64,000 nucleotides of DNA from the NCBI GenBank assembly GCA_013373425.1, contig JABXHW010000021.1, forward strand, positions 1-64,000. The letters are read 5' to 3'. A program made the position numbers and the translations under genes. The notes under the pieces are model-generated. The model did no database searches. It saw only the letters and a program-made list of their open reading frames with translations, and was not told the origin of the DNA. Source of the DNA: Flavobacteriia bacterium (GTDB lineage: Bacteria > Bacteroidota > Bacteroidia > Flavobacteriales > Schleiferiaceae). Shown here piece by piece: positions 42,049 through 50,516 of this stretch. Position 1 is the stretch's first letter. The number at the start of each line of letters is the position of its first letter.

Positions 42049-43500
42049 ATGAAACTAGCATATAAATCAGGTCTGTTCGCAATCGCTCTAGCATTGGCTA
42101 GCTGCGAGGCCGCAGATCCATTTGAGACAGTAAACCCGAACATCGGGGAAAGTGATGTTATTGGTGTTGCTAACTCTTCTTTAGCCTGGAAGGCTGGTTT
42201 GGATCGTCAAATGGCGATTACCTTTAATCAGATTGCAGTGCTTTCGGAGATCGCATCCGATAACTACGACAACACGAACACGTTCTTTAACCAGTTCGTG
42301 GACGATTTCAACATCCAGTGGCAAGACAACGATGTAAACGTTGCACACCGCGGTATTGGTCGTCTTCGTGAAAAGGCCCTCTTCGGTTTGAACGAAGTTG
42401 GTCCTAACGATCCAGCAGGATATTCAGACGCTACACGAGCAGAGTACAATTTCTACTTGGGTATCGCTTACCTCTACGCTGGTGAGTACTACAACGCTCT
42501 TCCACAGGAGAATAAAGGTCCTTTGGTGAGCAAGTCTGATAACTTGAATGCTGCAGTGAACGCATTTACAGCCGCTTTGGCTGCAGATCCTTCGCACGTA
42601 GGCGCAATGCTCGGTAGAGCTCGTGCTTACTACCGATTGGGAGATGATGTAAATGCTGTATCTGATGCGAACGCTGCTTTGGCAGCAGACGACGACTACG
42701 TTCGTTTTGTTCAGTTCGACCCTGTTAACAGCTCGGGTAATAACAACGGATTCGATTACACGAAGAACAACATGCAGTTGGCACTTCAGGAAAGAGGTGG
42801 TTTCGACGACCTTCAACCTTTACCAACGCTCGACTTCTTGGATCCTAAGGTTTACTCTATTTCAGGTTCACAAGATTCAGACATTCCATTGTTGAAAGCT
42901 GAGGAAGCTCACTTGATCATCGCGGAAGCTGCTATTGCAAACAACAACTTGCCAGGCGCTGCTACTGCTATGAACAACTTGCTTGCTCTTATCGCAACGC
43001 GTCCAAGCAACACGTTCGATGATTCAACTGAGGATAGATCACAAAGAGATCCAGGTGGACGTCCAGATACTTCTGCTGTAACGGTGAATGGCCGTGCTGG
43101 ATTGGTTCTCGACCGTAAGGCGGGTCCAGTTACAGTTCCTGCTATCTCTGGTACTTCTGCAGATGCTGCTGAGATTACTGCAGCAGTTACCGCTGGTGAA
43201 GATGCAATGCTGACTTTGCTTTACCGCATGCGTCAGGAAATCTTCATCGCAGAAGGACGTCGCTTTGCTGACATCGGTTTGAGCTATGTGATTTCAGAAG
43301 TGGAAGCACTTCAGAATGAAAACATCGGCGCAGGTCACCCATCAACTATCAGTAGCTTGCCAGCTTTCTTGACGGCAATCGCTACCGAGGCGGATGAATT
43401 CGACTACGATGCGGCTGCATTTACTTGTACTGTAACGCACGATTTGAACGCAATTATTGTTGCGAACAAAGCAGACGACGCAGTATGCCCATTCCACTGA
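42049..43500 (+). CDS. SusD/RagB-type substrate-binding lipoprotein
   Basis: 483 residues with a lipoprotein signal (LALASC, Cys19). TPR-like helices (AEYNFYLGIAYLYAGEYYNAL, AFTAALAADPSHVGAMLGRARAYYRLGDD) and the C-terminal LLYRMRQEIFIAEGRRFADIGL segment (the common RxxELxxEGxRxxDL-type motif) are typical of SusD proteins. It sits on the outside of the outer membrane as a lid for the SusC barrel encoded just upstream. A strong terminator follows. The ligand is unknown. Confidence 0.9.
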   Translation: MKLAYKSGLFAIALALASCEAADPFETVNPNIGESDVIGVANSSLAWKAGLDRQMAITFNQIAVLSEIASDNYDNTNTFFNQFVDDFNIQWQDNDVNVAHRGIGRLREKALFGLNEVGPNDPAGYSDATRAEYNFYLGIAYLYAGEYYNALPQENKGPLVSKSDNLNAAVNAFTAALAADPSHVGAMLGRARAYYRLGDDVNAVSDANAALAADDDYVRFVQFDPVNSSGNNNGFDYTKNNMQLALQERGGFDDLQPLPTLDFLDPKVYSISGSQDSDIPLLKAEEAHLIIAEAAIANNNLPGAATAMNNLLALIATRPSNTFDDSTEDRSQRDPGGRPDTSAVTVNGRAGLVLDRKAGPVTVPAISGTSADAAEITAAVTAGEDAMLTLLYRMRQEIFIAEGRRFADIGLSYVISEVEALQNENIGAGHPSTISSLPAFLTAIATEADEFDYDAAAFTCTVTHDLNAIIVANKADDAVCPFH

Positions 43501-43538
43501 TGAGCAATTGGTCTGAATAGACTAAATGCCATTCCAAC

Positions 43539-43572
43539 AAGGCCGTTCCATCTCGGGGAGCGGCCTTTTTTT
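43539..43572 (+). terminator. Rho-independent terminator of the susCD operon
   Basis: AAGGCCG-t-TCC, loop, GGGA-g-CGGCCTTTTTTT: GC-rich stem followed by seven T residues, 38 nt after the SusD stop. Confidence 0.88.
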
Positions 43573-43585
43573 ATTTGGGGACGTA

Positions 43586-43665
43586 GGGGCGTGTGGACGT
43601 GCGTACGTATCAAGTAATTCCCAATCAAGGAAGTCCAACTCATGCCCGCACGCTCTCACGCACCC
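43586..43665. repeat. REP-like imperfect inverted repeat between susD and lpxD2
   Basis: GGGGCGTGTGGACGTGCG (43586-43603) and CGCACGCTCTCACGCACCC (43647-43665) are imperfect reverse complements separated by 43 nt. The arms are GC-rich and made of GTGCG/CGTAC words unlike the surrounding sequence. No T run follows on either strand, so a terminator is unlikely. Confidence 0.4.
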
Positions 43666-43670
43666 GCATC

Positions 43671-44603
43671 CTATTGCTTAAGCTTCGCTATGATTTCTGG
43701 TAGCACACGAATAGAAGCCATTTCCTTGTACTTCTTACGTGCTTCCTCAGCAGGGTAGCCAAAATATGTTTTGCCGCCTTCAAGGGGCTTGGAGACCCCT
43801 GATTGTGCGAGCACGACGCATCCTGCACCAATTGTGATGCCGCTGGTGATTCCGACCTGACCCCATAGGGTCACATTGTCCTCAATAATGACGCAGCCGG
43901 CAATGCCCACCTGAGAGGCGAAGAGACAATTCTTGCCTATCTGAGTGTCGTGACCCACATGTACATTATTGTCGAGTTTGCTTCCCTCTCCAATAATCGT
44001 GGTTCCACTAACACCTTTGTCTATCGTGCATGACGCTCCTAGTTCTACACGGTTGTCGATGCGGATATCACCGCCTGAAATGAGTGGGTCATATCCCTCT
44101 GGACGCTTCTTGTAATAGAATGCACTACTGCCGAGCACGGTGCCTGAGTGGATGATAACGTCATCGCCTATTACGCAATCTCCGTAAATGGAGACGTTGG
44201 CGTGGATGATAGTGTTCTTGCCAATTTTTACATTTGAACCGATGAAGCAGCCAGGTTGAATGACTGTTCCTTCACCCACCTCTAAATCATCAGCTATGGC
44301 TTTAGAGGTTGCTGCGAAAGGCTTATAGAACTTCGTAATCTTGTTGAAATCTCGAAAAGGATCATCCGAAACGATGAGCCCCTTTCCTTTCGGTGCTTCA
44401 ACTTCCTTGTTGATGAGAACTGTAGTGGCCGCAGAGTTCAACGCTTTGTCGTAGTACTTGGGGTGGTCTACAAAGACCAAATCACCGCTTTCTACAACGT
44501 GTATTTCATTGATGCCGGTTACCAAATGATTGGGGTCACCTACAAAAGTGCATCCCAACCAATCGGCGAGGTCGGATAGTGTTCTTGGTTCTGGGAAACG
44601 CAT
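43671..44603 (-). CDS. LpxD-like N-acyltransferase, second paralogue
   Basis: 310 residues. A short uridine-binding-like N-terminal domain (about 1-95) precedes a left-handed beta-helix of hexapeptide repeats (for example IGSNVKIGKNTIIHANVSIYG) and a C-terminal helix. The likely catalytic His is in NNVHVGHDTQIG. True LpxD adds a hydroxyacyl chain to UDP-3-O-acylglucosamine; this second, divergent copy may use a different acyl chain or sugar. It overlaps the efp stop by one base (TAATG) and ends the lipid A cluster. Confidence 0.85.
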   Translation of the reverse strand: MRFPEPRTLSDLADWLGCTFVGDPNHLVTGINEIHVVESGDLVFVDHPKYYDKALNSAATTVLINKEVEAPKGKGLIVSDDPFRDFNKITKFYKPFAATSKAIADDLEVGEGTVIQPGCFIGSNVKIGKNTIIHANVSIYGDCVIGDDVIIHSGTVLGSSAFYYKKRPEGYDPLISGGDIRIDNRVELGASCTIDKGVSGTTIIGEGSKLDNNVHVGHDTQIGKNCLFASQVGIAGCVIIEDNVTLWGQVGITSGITIGAGCVVLAQSGVSKPLEGGKTYFGYPAEEARKKYKEMASIRVLPEIIAKLKQ

Positions 44604-45169
44604 TATTCTTTCGCGCGCTCTTTATACGATCCAGTAGCTGTATCGATTACAATCTTCTCTCCTTGTTCGATGAATAATGGAACGCGTACTTCTGCTCCGG
44701 TTTCAACAGTTGCAGGCTTGGTTGCATTAGTGGCAGTATTGCCCTTAACACCTGGCTCACTGTAAGTGATCTCCAATACTACCGTCGCAGGTAGTTCACA
44801 ACCCAATGGGCGCTCTTCGTCAGCGTGGTAAAGGATGCTGGTTTCCATACCATCTTTCAAGAACTCTGGCGCATTGATCAATTCCTTCTGAAGGGTAATT
44901 TGCTCATACGTTTCCATGTTCATGAAGTGATATCCATCCTGGTCGTTGTAAAGGAACTGGTAGTTGCGGTTTTCCACACGAATCTCCTCGAGCTTTGAAC
45001 CAGCCGGGAAAGTGTGCTCCAACTGTCTACCCGTGTTCAAGTTGCGCATCTTTGTACGAACGAATGCGTTTCCTTTTCCCGGTTTAACGTGGAGGAATTC
45101 TACGATTTGAAATGGCTCATTGTTATAAGTGATGCACATTCCATTGCGGATATCTGAAGTACTTGCCAT
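44603..45169 (-). CDS. efp: Elongation factor P
   Basis: 188 residues, the usual EF-P length. It rescues ribosomes stalled at polyproline. The KOW-like N-terminal domain carries HVKPGKGNAFVRTKMRN with Lys32 at the tip position modified in many bacteria; the OB domains follow, ending GSYKERAKE. The start ATG (45169) gives the family N-terminus MASTSDIRNG. A well-formed promoter (45187-45216) precedes it, so efp and lpxD2 can be transcribed apart from the upstream lpx genes. Confidence 0.96.
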   Translation of the reverse strand: MASTSDIRNGMCITYNNEPFQIVEFLHVKPGKGNAFVRTKMRNLNTGRQLEHTFPAGSKLEEIRVENRNYQFLYNDQDGYHFMNMETYEQITLQKELINAPEFLKDGMETSILYHADEERPLGCELPATVVLEITYSEPGVKGNTATNATKPATVETGAEVRVPLFIEQGEKIVIDTATGSYKERAKE

Positions 45170-45186
45170 AATGTCAATTTGAAAAG

Positions 45187-45216
45187 CAAAAATAGAGCTT
45201 TTCAGCGGACGACAAA
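45187..45216 (-). promoter_or_regulatory. Bacteroidota-type promoter of efp
   Basis: On the minus strand TTTG (45216-45213), an 18-nt spacer and TATTTTTG (45194-45187): both elements match the -33/-7 consensus. The ATG is 17 nt downstream. This is the best two-box promoter I found in the window. Confidence 0.7.
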
Positions 45217-45254
45217 TTACCACTCAATCTCAATCTAGAAGAGGAGGGATGTTG

Positions 45255-45869
45255 CTATTTGCGGAGACTAATTTCTCCAGTGCACAGTTCTGTTTCATAA
45301 GCTTCGTCGTTGGAGCCTATAAAGAGAATTCTCCCGTCAACGTTGGCCTCAAGAAGGCGACGGAACCATTGAATTGCCCGTTCGTCTAAGTTGGATGTCG
45401 GTTCGTCGAGAAGCAAGACCGGCGTATCTGCTAATATCGCGAGCGCTAAGCGCACCCGCTGACGCATTCCGGAAGAATAATTGGCCAATGGACGTTTGGA
45501 TACTTTCTGAAGACGAGTGGCTTCAATTACATCCACATTGGACATGCCGTTTCTCCAAGTCCTGAATTTGGAAGTGAATTCAACAATCTCCTCCAAATTG
45601 TACTCGTCGATTAAGTCGGTATACGGACCCGCAAATGCGACACGTCGCATGTAGTCCTCCACTTTAACCGCTTTCCCTTGGTCGTGGATTATAAGCTCAC
45701 CCTCTGTTGAAGTCATGCTTCCCGAGATGATCTTCAATAAGGTGCTTTTTCCGGAGCCATTGCCTCCGAGAATGGCTGTTTTATCTCCGGTTTTAAAGGA
45801 GTGAGTCACTCCGCGAAAGACGAAGTGACGTTCGAATTTTTTGCCGATGTCGATTAACTCAACCTCCAT
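45255..45869 (-). CDS. Orphan ABC transporter ATP-binding protein
   Basis: 204 residues, a single nucleotide-binding domain. Walker A is GGNGSGKST, the signature is NYSSGMRQR and Walker B is VLLLDEPTSNLD; the order and residues are intact. The compact size resembles CcmA/LolD-like or lipid-export ATPases. It lies between lpxA (11-nt overlap) and efp, with no permease gene in the cluster, so its membrane partner must be elsewhere. A role in lipid A or envelope export is only a guess from context. Confidence 0.85.
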   Translation of the reverse strand: MEVELIDIGKKFERHFVFRGVTHSFKTGDKTAILGGNGSGKSTLLKIISGSMTSTEGELIIHDQGKAVKVEDYMRRVAFAGPYTDLIDEYNLEEIVEFTSKFRTWRNGMSNVDVIEATRLQKVSKRPLANYSSGMRQRVRLALAILADTPVLLLDEPTSNLDERAIQWFRRLLEANVDGRILFIGSNDEAYETELCTGEISLRK

Positions 45870-46653
45870 TTCGGTTGATGCTGAATCCCTTCATGATTCC
45901 TTGCTGAGAACTGCGCACGAAAGTGAGAATTTCGTCTCGCTCTTTCGTCGCCTCAAAGTCTGCTTCAATGATTTCAGCAGCCTGAGTAACGTTGTAGTTC
46001 TTCTGGAAGAGGATTCGGTAAATATTCTGAATCTCGTTGATCTTGTCGTTATCGTAACCTCTTCTTCTCAAGCCGATGCTGTTGATGCCGGCATAGGAGA
46101 TAGGCTCTTTTGCGGCCTTGACAAAGGGAGGTACATCTTTTCTAACCAAAGAACCTCCACCAACAAAGGCATGAGCGCCGATTTTGGTGAACTGTTGAAC
46201 TGCTGAAAGTCCGCCCAAGATGGCGTATTCGCCTACTTCAACGTGACCCGCGAGTGCAACGCCATTCACAATGATGGAATGGTCACCTACGATACAATCG
46301 TGTGCAATGTGGCAGTAAGCCTGTAGCAAACAGTGCTTTCCAACAACTGTTTTACCCGCTGCTTTTGTTCCTCGGTTGATGGTCACACACTCACGAACGA
46401 TGGTTCCGTCGCCAACTTCGGCGGTAGTGTCTTCACCTTCAAACTTCAAATCTTGTGGAATGGCCGAAATAACAGCTCCCGGGAAAATTCGACAGTTTTT
46501 GCCGATTCTAGCCCCTTCCATGATGGTTACATTCGACCCAATCCAGGTTCCTTCACCGATCTCCACATTCTTGTGAATGGTGGTGAATGGCTCAATCACA
46601 ACGGTATCTGCGATTTTTGCGGATGGATGTACGTATGCTAACGGTTGATTCAT
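45859..46653 (-). CDS. lpxA: UDP-N-acetylglucosamine O-acyltransferase
   Basis: 264 residues of left-handed beta-helix with hexapeptide repeats and a C-terminal helical domain. HKNVEIGEGTWIGSNVTIMEGARIG, CHIAHDCIVGDHSIIVNGV (with the active-site His region) and GINSIGLRRRGYDNDKINEIQ are LpxA landmarks. It carries out the first step of lipid A synthesis, moving a hydroxyacyl chain from ACP to UDP-GlcNAc. It follows the lpxC/fabZ gene by 1 nt. Confidence 0.95.
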   Translation of the reverse strand: MNQPLAYVHPSAKIADTVVIEPFTTIHKNVEIGEGTWIGSNVTIMEGARIGKNCRIFPGAVISAIPQDLKFEGEDTTAEVGDGTIVRECVTINRGTKAAGKTVVGKHCLLQAYCHIAHDCIVGDHSIIVNGVALAGHVEVGEYAILGGLSAVQQFTKIGAHAFVGGGSLVRKDVPPFVKAAKEPISYAGINSIGLRRRGYDNDKINEIQNIYRILFQKNYNVTQAAEIIEADFEATKERDEILTFVRSSQQGIMKGFSINRNGG

Positions 46654-46654
46654 C

Positions 46655-48046
46655 TTACTTCTCTTTTGTGATTTGAGCCATCAATTCAGCTTCAGTCACC
46701 AAGTGATCGCCGACAAAAGCTTGTCCTTTCATCTGTACGATTCCTCGGCGAATCGGTTGCGTGAGCTCCAAACGGAATGTGAGCGTGTCGCCAGGCATCA
46801 CTTTTTGCTTGAACTTCACACCGTCGATTTTCAAGAAGAAAGTCAAGTAGTTCTCTGGGTCGGGTACAGTGCTCAATGCGAGAATACCCCCAACCTGAGC
46901 CATCGCTTCAACCTGAAGTACACCCGGCATTACCGGTGCTCCAGGGAAGTGACCCACAAAGAATGGTTCATTCATGGTTACGGCTTTCATTCCTACCACA
47001 TGAGATTCGGAAATCTCTAAAATACGGTCCACCAACAAGAACGGCGGACGGTGTGGAAGGCGAGCCATGATATCTGTAACCTCGTATACTGGAGGTACGC
47101 TGTAATCTACTTTAGGGGCCTTTGGCTTAGAGTCGTTTTTCTTGATGATGTTCTGCAACATCTTCGCGAACTCTGTGTTGGCCTTGTGACCAGGTTTGGT
47201 GGCGATGATTCTTCCTCGGATTGAGCGTCCTGCTAATGCCAAATCGCCAATTACATCGAGCAATTTGTGGCGTGCAGCCTCATTTGGGAAGTGCAAATCG
47301 AGGTTATCCAAAATGCCATTTGGCTTCACTTTCACTGAGTCCTTGTCAAAGGCCTTGCGAAGTTTTGCCATGGTGTCATCATTCACTTCTTTGTCGACAT
47401 AAACAATCGCATTGTTCAAATCGCCCCCTTGAATCAAGCCATTGTCGAGCAAGAATTCAAGTTCGTGAAGGAATGAGAATGTACGAGCTGGTGCAATTTC
47501 AGTAGCAAACTCGTTGATATGATCGATATGAGCATTTTGGCTGCCCAATACCTTAGTTTGATAATCCACCATCACCGTTACCTGATACTCCTCAGCTGGC
47601 AACGCGATGATTTCAATATCCTCTTCTTCGTTGTAGTAGCGAATCACCTCGTCGATGACGAACTCATTCTTAGCAGCCTCCTGTGCTTCAACGCCCACCT
47701 TGTTGATGGCGTCGATGAAAGGCTTGGATGAACCGTCTAAGATTGGCGTCTCAGGAGCATTAAGTTGAATGAGGGCGTTATCAATACCCAAACCTACCAA
47801 TGCTGCGAGAACGTGCTCGGTGGTAAACACCTTGGCTTCGCCTTTGGTGAGTGTAGTTCCTCTATCGGTGCTAACCACATTTGTGGCGAGTGCATCGATG
47901 ATAGGCTCACCCTCCATGTCGACGCGCTGGAACTTGAATCCGTGGTCAACAGGAGCGGGAAGAATAACCAATTCTACGTCAACGCCGGTATGCAAACCGA
48001 CGCCCTTGATGTGAACTGGGCCTTTTAGAGTGTGTTGTTGATTCAT
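46655..48046 (-). CDS. lpxC/fabZ: Bifunctional LpxC deacetylase / FabZ dehydratase
   Basis: 463 residues, a fusion known from Bacteroidota. Residues 1 to about 310 are LpxC, the zinc UDP-3-O-acyl-GlcNAc deacetylase, with [20 protein letters not shown] and [16 protein letters not shown]. Residues about 320-463 are FabZ, with [14 protein letters not shown] and the active-site segment [20 protein letters not shown]. The protein joins the committed step of lipid A with a fatty-acid dehydratase competing for the same hydroxyacyl-ACP pool. It overlaps lpxD by 4 nt. Confidence 0.97.
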   Translation of the reverse strand: MNQQHTLKGPVHIKGVGLHTGVDVELVILPAPVDHGFKFQRVDMEGEPIIDALATNVVSTDRGTTLTKGEAKVFTTEHVLAALVGLGIDNALIQLNAPETPILDGSSKPFIDAINKVGVEAQEAAKNEFVIDEVIRYYNEEEDIEIIALPAEEYQVTVMVDYQTKVLGSQNAHIDHINEFATEIAPARTFSFLHELEFLLDNGLIQGGDLNNAIVYVDKEVNDDTMAKLRKAFDKDSVKVKPNGILDNLDLHFPNEAARHKLLDVIGDLALAGRSIRGRIIATKPGHKANTEFAKMLQNIIKKNDSKPKAPKVDYSVPPVYEVTDIMARLPHRPPFLLVDRILEISESHVVGMKAVTMNEPFFVGHFPGAPVMPGVLQVEAMAQVGGILALSTVPDPENYLTFFLKIDGVKFKQKVMPGDTLTFRLELTQPIRRGIVQMKGQAFVGDHLVTEAELMAQITKEK

Positions 48047-49065
48047 GACTCCAGGTTTTTCTTGATCTGGTGAATGTCTTTTGCCATGTCCGGTAGTCGA
48101 CGGAACATCGCATATGATTTGTTGTAGTCGACGTATTCAAAGGCAGGTGACCCTTGAACTACGGCGTTATCCTTTAGGTTCTTTCCGATGCCACTCTGAG
48201 CGGCAATCTTAACCCCATCTCCAATTTGAAGGTGACCGACGATGCCAACCTGTCCTCCAATCATGCAGTTCTTGCCAATCTTGGTAGACCCAGCAACGCC
48301 CGTCTGCGCAGCAATCACGGTGTTTTCACCAATCTCTACGTTGTGAGCAATTTGAATGAGGTTGTCGAGCTTGACCCCCTTACGGATGATGGTTGAACCC
48401 AGGGTGGCTCTATCGATGGAAGTATTTGCTCCTATCTCCACGTGGTCTTCAATAATCACGTTTCCAATTTGTGGAACCTTGTCGTAGCTGTTCTCACTAT
48501 TCGGCGCAAAACCGAAGCCGTCAGATCCAATCACAGTTCCTGCGTGAACGGTTACGTTATCGCCAATTACACAGTCGTGATAGATTTTAACGCCAGCATA
48601 AAAGATGCAATTCTTACCCACCTGCACATTGTCGCCAATGTAAACGTGACCGTAAATTTTAGTCCCTTCACCGATTGAGCTGTGCTCGCCGATAGAAGCA
48701 AATGCCGCGAGGTAGTATTCCTCTGGCAATTGAGCGCTCTCAGCAACGTATGAAGGTTCTTCTTTACCTGTTTTGTTGCCTCGAAGCTGATTGTACATTT
48801 CTAGGAGTTGCGCGAATGCACCATATGCATCTGGCACACGAAGAAGTGTTGCGCTGATGTCGCCCGTCGGTTTAAAGTCATCCGAAACGATAACAATACT
48901 CGCCGTTGTGCTGTAAATATGCTTCTCGTATGCTGGGTTGGCAAGGAATGAAAGAGAACCTTCGCCTCCTTCTTCGATCTTGGACAATCGACTCACCATT
49001 GCGTCCGGATTGCCCTCAATCTTTCCATTTAGGACTTCCGCCAGTTGTTGTGCGCTAAATTCCAT
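48043..49065 (-). CDS. lpxD: UDP-3-O-acylglucosamine N-acyltransferase
   Basis: 340 residues, standard LpxD length. An N-terminal uridine-binding domain ([20 protein letters not shown]) is followed by a hexapeptide-repeat beta-helix, with the probable catalytic His in [15 protein letters not shown], and a C-terminal helix ([20 protein letters not shown]). It adds the second acyl chain in lipid A synthesis. It is the first lpx gene of the cluster and has a -7 box 5 nt before the ATG, so its transcript may be leaderless. A divergent paralogue lies at 43671. Confidence 0.95.
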   Translation of the reverse strand: MEFSAQQLAEVLNGKIEGNPDAMVSRLSKIEEGGEGSLSFLANPAYEKHIYSTTASIVIVSDDFKPTGDISATLLRVPDAYGAFAQLLEMYNQLRGNKTGKEEPSYVAESAQLPEEYYLAAFASIGEHSSIGEGTKIYGHVYIGDNVQVGKNCIFYAGVKIYHDCVIGDNVTVHAGTVIGSDGFGFAPNSENSYDKVPQIGNVIIEDHVEIGANTSIDRATLGSTIIRKGVKLDNLIQIAHNVEIGENTVIAAQTGVAGSTKIGKNCMIGGQVGIVGHLQIGDGVKIAAQSGIGKNLKDNAVVQGSPAFEYVDYNKSYAMFRRLPDMAKDIHQIKKNLES

Positions 49066-49070
49066 CCGGG

Positions 49071-49078
49071 CAAAAGTA
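49071..49078 (-). promoter_or_regulatory. -7 element TACTTTTG 5 nt before the lpxD ATG
   Basis: Exact TAnnTTTG on the minus strand; only CCCGG separates it from the ATG. This predicts a leaderless lpxD transcript unless a further upstream promoter also reads in. Confidence 0.5.
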
Positions 49079-49137
49079 TGAAAAATCGCCTTTGCTTTTT
49101 GGCCACCTCAATATTCGGAAATGACAGGATTTTCGGG

Positions 49138-50397
49138 CTATTTCTTAGGGTTCCAGACTTCCTTCGGATAGCAAATAAAGTGTCGAGTAACAGCAGTTTG
49201 AAGGGCTTTCAAATTGAGCTGATCCGCCGCTTCGGCAACATCACTAACGGTTCCATCTTTGAACAAGAGACGGATTTGCGCATCGCCTGCACGGTAAATG
49301 TCATTCGACATGGACTTTTCAATCATGTAGTAAGAGGCCTCTTCCGTTGAGAACCCGAATGTCGATTGAATCTTCTGTCGAATGTCATCTACATAATCAG
49401 TATCGAGTTCTTCTTTTTGAAGTTCAATTCTGAAAAGACGACGGTTCACAAGACGGCGACTCAAATCGCTCAGAACACGGTCTTCGTGATTGCACCAATC
49501 TTTAATGGCCGCCATGATATCGGCATCATCGAGGTGTGCAAACGTATCGAGAAGGGTAGGGCTGCTGTTGAAGTCTTCCCAAGTTGGATCTTCATATAAG
49601 AAGGTTCGAAGTCCTTGTGTGCCCGGAATTTCGACACCTTCAGAAGAGAGTTCTTTGGCACGTTGAAGCACGTTCACCAACATAAACTCGGCGCTGAGAA
49701 CGGTTTTGTGAAGATAAACTTGCCAATACATCAAGCTTCTAGCTACGATGAACTTCTCCACCGAATAAATGCCTTTGGCGTCCACCACCAATCGATCGTC
49801 TGCTACATTGAGCATGGTCAGCAATCGTTCAGAGTTGATGGCTCCTTCTGTTACTCCTGTGTAAAAGCTGTCTCTCCGGAGGTAATCCAATCGGTCCATG
49901 TCGAGTTGCGAACTGATGAGTTCGTACAGATATCGCTTGGTGTACTGATTCCTGAAAATCTGAATCGCCAACGTCAACTTGCCATCGAATTCCTGGTTTA
50001 ATCGCTCCATGAAGAGCGTGGATAGCTGCTCGTGGTCGACATTGCGAACTAAGGTGTGTTCTAGAGCGTGGGAAAAAGGCCCATGACCAATGTCGTGAAG
50101 CAAGATGGCCACATAAACCGCTTCTTCCTCCTCATCTGTGATTTCATGGCCTTTGCTGCGAAGCACGCCTACCGCTCGCTGCATCAAGTGCATCGCACCA
50201 ATCGCGTGATGGAATCGGGTGTGATACGCACCTGGATAAACGAGATAGGTGAGTCCGAGCTGAGTAATCCGACGAAGTCGCTGGAAATACGGATGTTCGA
50301 TTAAGTCGAAAATCAATTCACTTGGAATTGAAATGAATCCGTAAATCGGGTCGTTCAAGATTTTGAACTTGTTCGTAAAGTTTGCCTCAAAGGCCAT
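49138..50397 (-). CDS. HD-domain phosphohydrolase (dGTPase-like)
   Basis: 419 residues from the ATG at 50397; earlier ATGs at 50460 and 50457 are possible but give a non-family N-terminus. The HD motif is complete: His63/His64 (HTRFHHAIG), His101-Asp102 (LLHDIGHGPFSHALEH) and a downstream Asp in SQLDMDRLDYLRRDS. This SAMHD1/dGTPase-like group hydrolyses dNTPs or related phosphates; the exact substrate is unproven. Its position upstream of lpxD is common in Bacteroidota. It is divergent from porX. Confidence 0.88.
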   Translation of the reverse strand: MAFEANFTNKFKILNDPIYGFISIPSELIFDLIEHPYFQRLRRITQLGLTYLVYPGAYHTRFHHAIGAMHLMQRAVGVLRSKGHEITDEEEEAVYVAILLHDIGHGPFSHALEHTLVRNVDHEQLSTLFMERLNQEFDGKLTLAIQIFRNQYTKRYLYELISSQLDMDRLDYLRRDSFYTGVTEGAINSERLLTMLNVADDRLVVDAKGIYSVEKFIVARSLMYWQVYLHKTVLSAEFMLVNVLQRAKELSSEGVEIPGTQGLRTFLYEDPTWEDFNSSPTLLDTFAHLDDADIMAAIKDWCNHEDRVLSDLSRRLVNRRLFRIELQKEELDTDYVDDIRQKIQSTFGFSTEEASYYMIEKSMSNDIYRAGDAQIRLLFKDGTVSDVAEAADQLNLKALQTAVTRHFICYPKEVWNPKK

Positions 50398-50516
50398 AGG
50401 CGATTCCTTGGTTCTGCAAAGATTTCGAACAAGTTCGGATTTTCCATCTAACTTCATCAAATATTCAAAAGGTTCCTTCCGTTGGAGGTGCTACATTGCA
50501 ACAAATAACCGCACAC

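Noticed and set aside
43671-49065. The two LpxD genes as an assembly duplication
   Set aside because: The proteins differ in length (310 and 340 residues) and in most of their sequence, so they are genuine paralogues.
50398-50460. An upstream extension of the HD-domain protein to ATG at 50460
   Set aside because: The extra 21 residues do not look like the family N-terminus; the ATG at 50397 gives the expected start.
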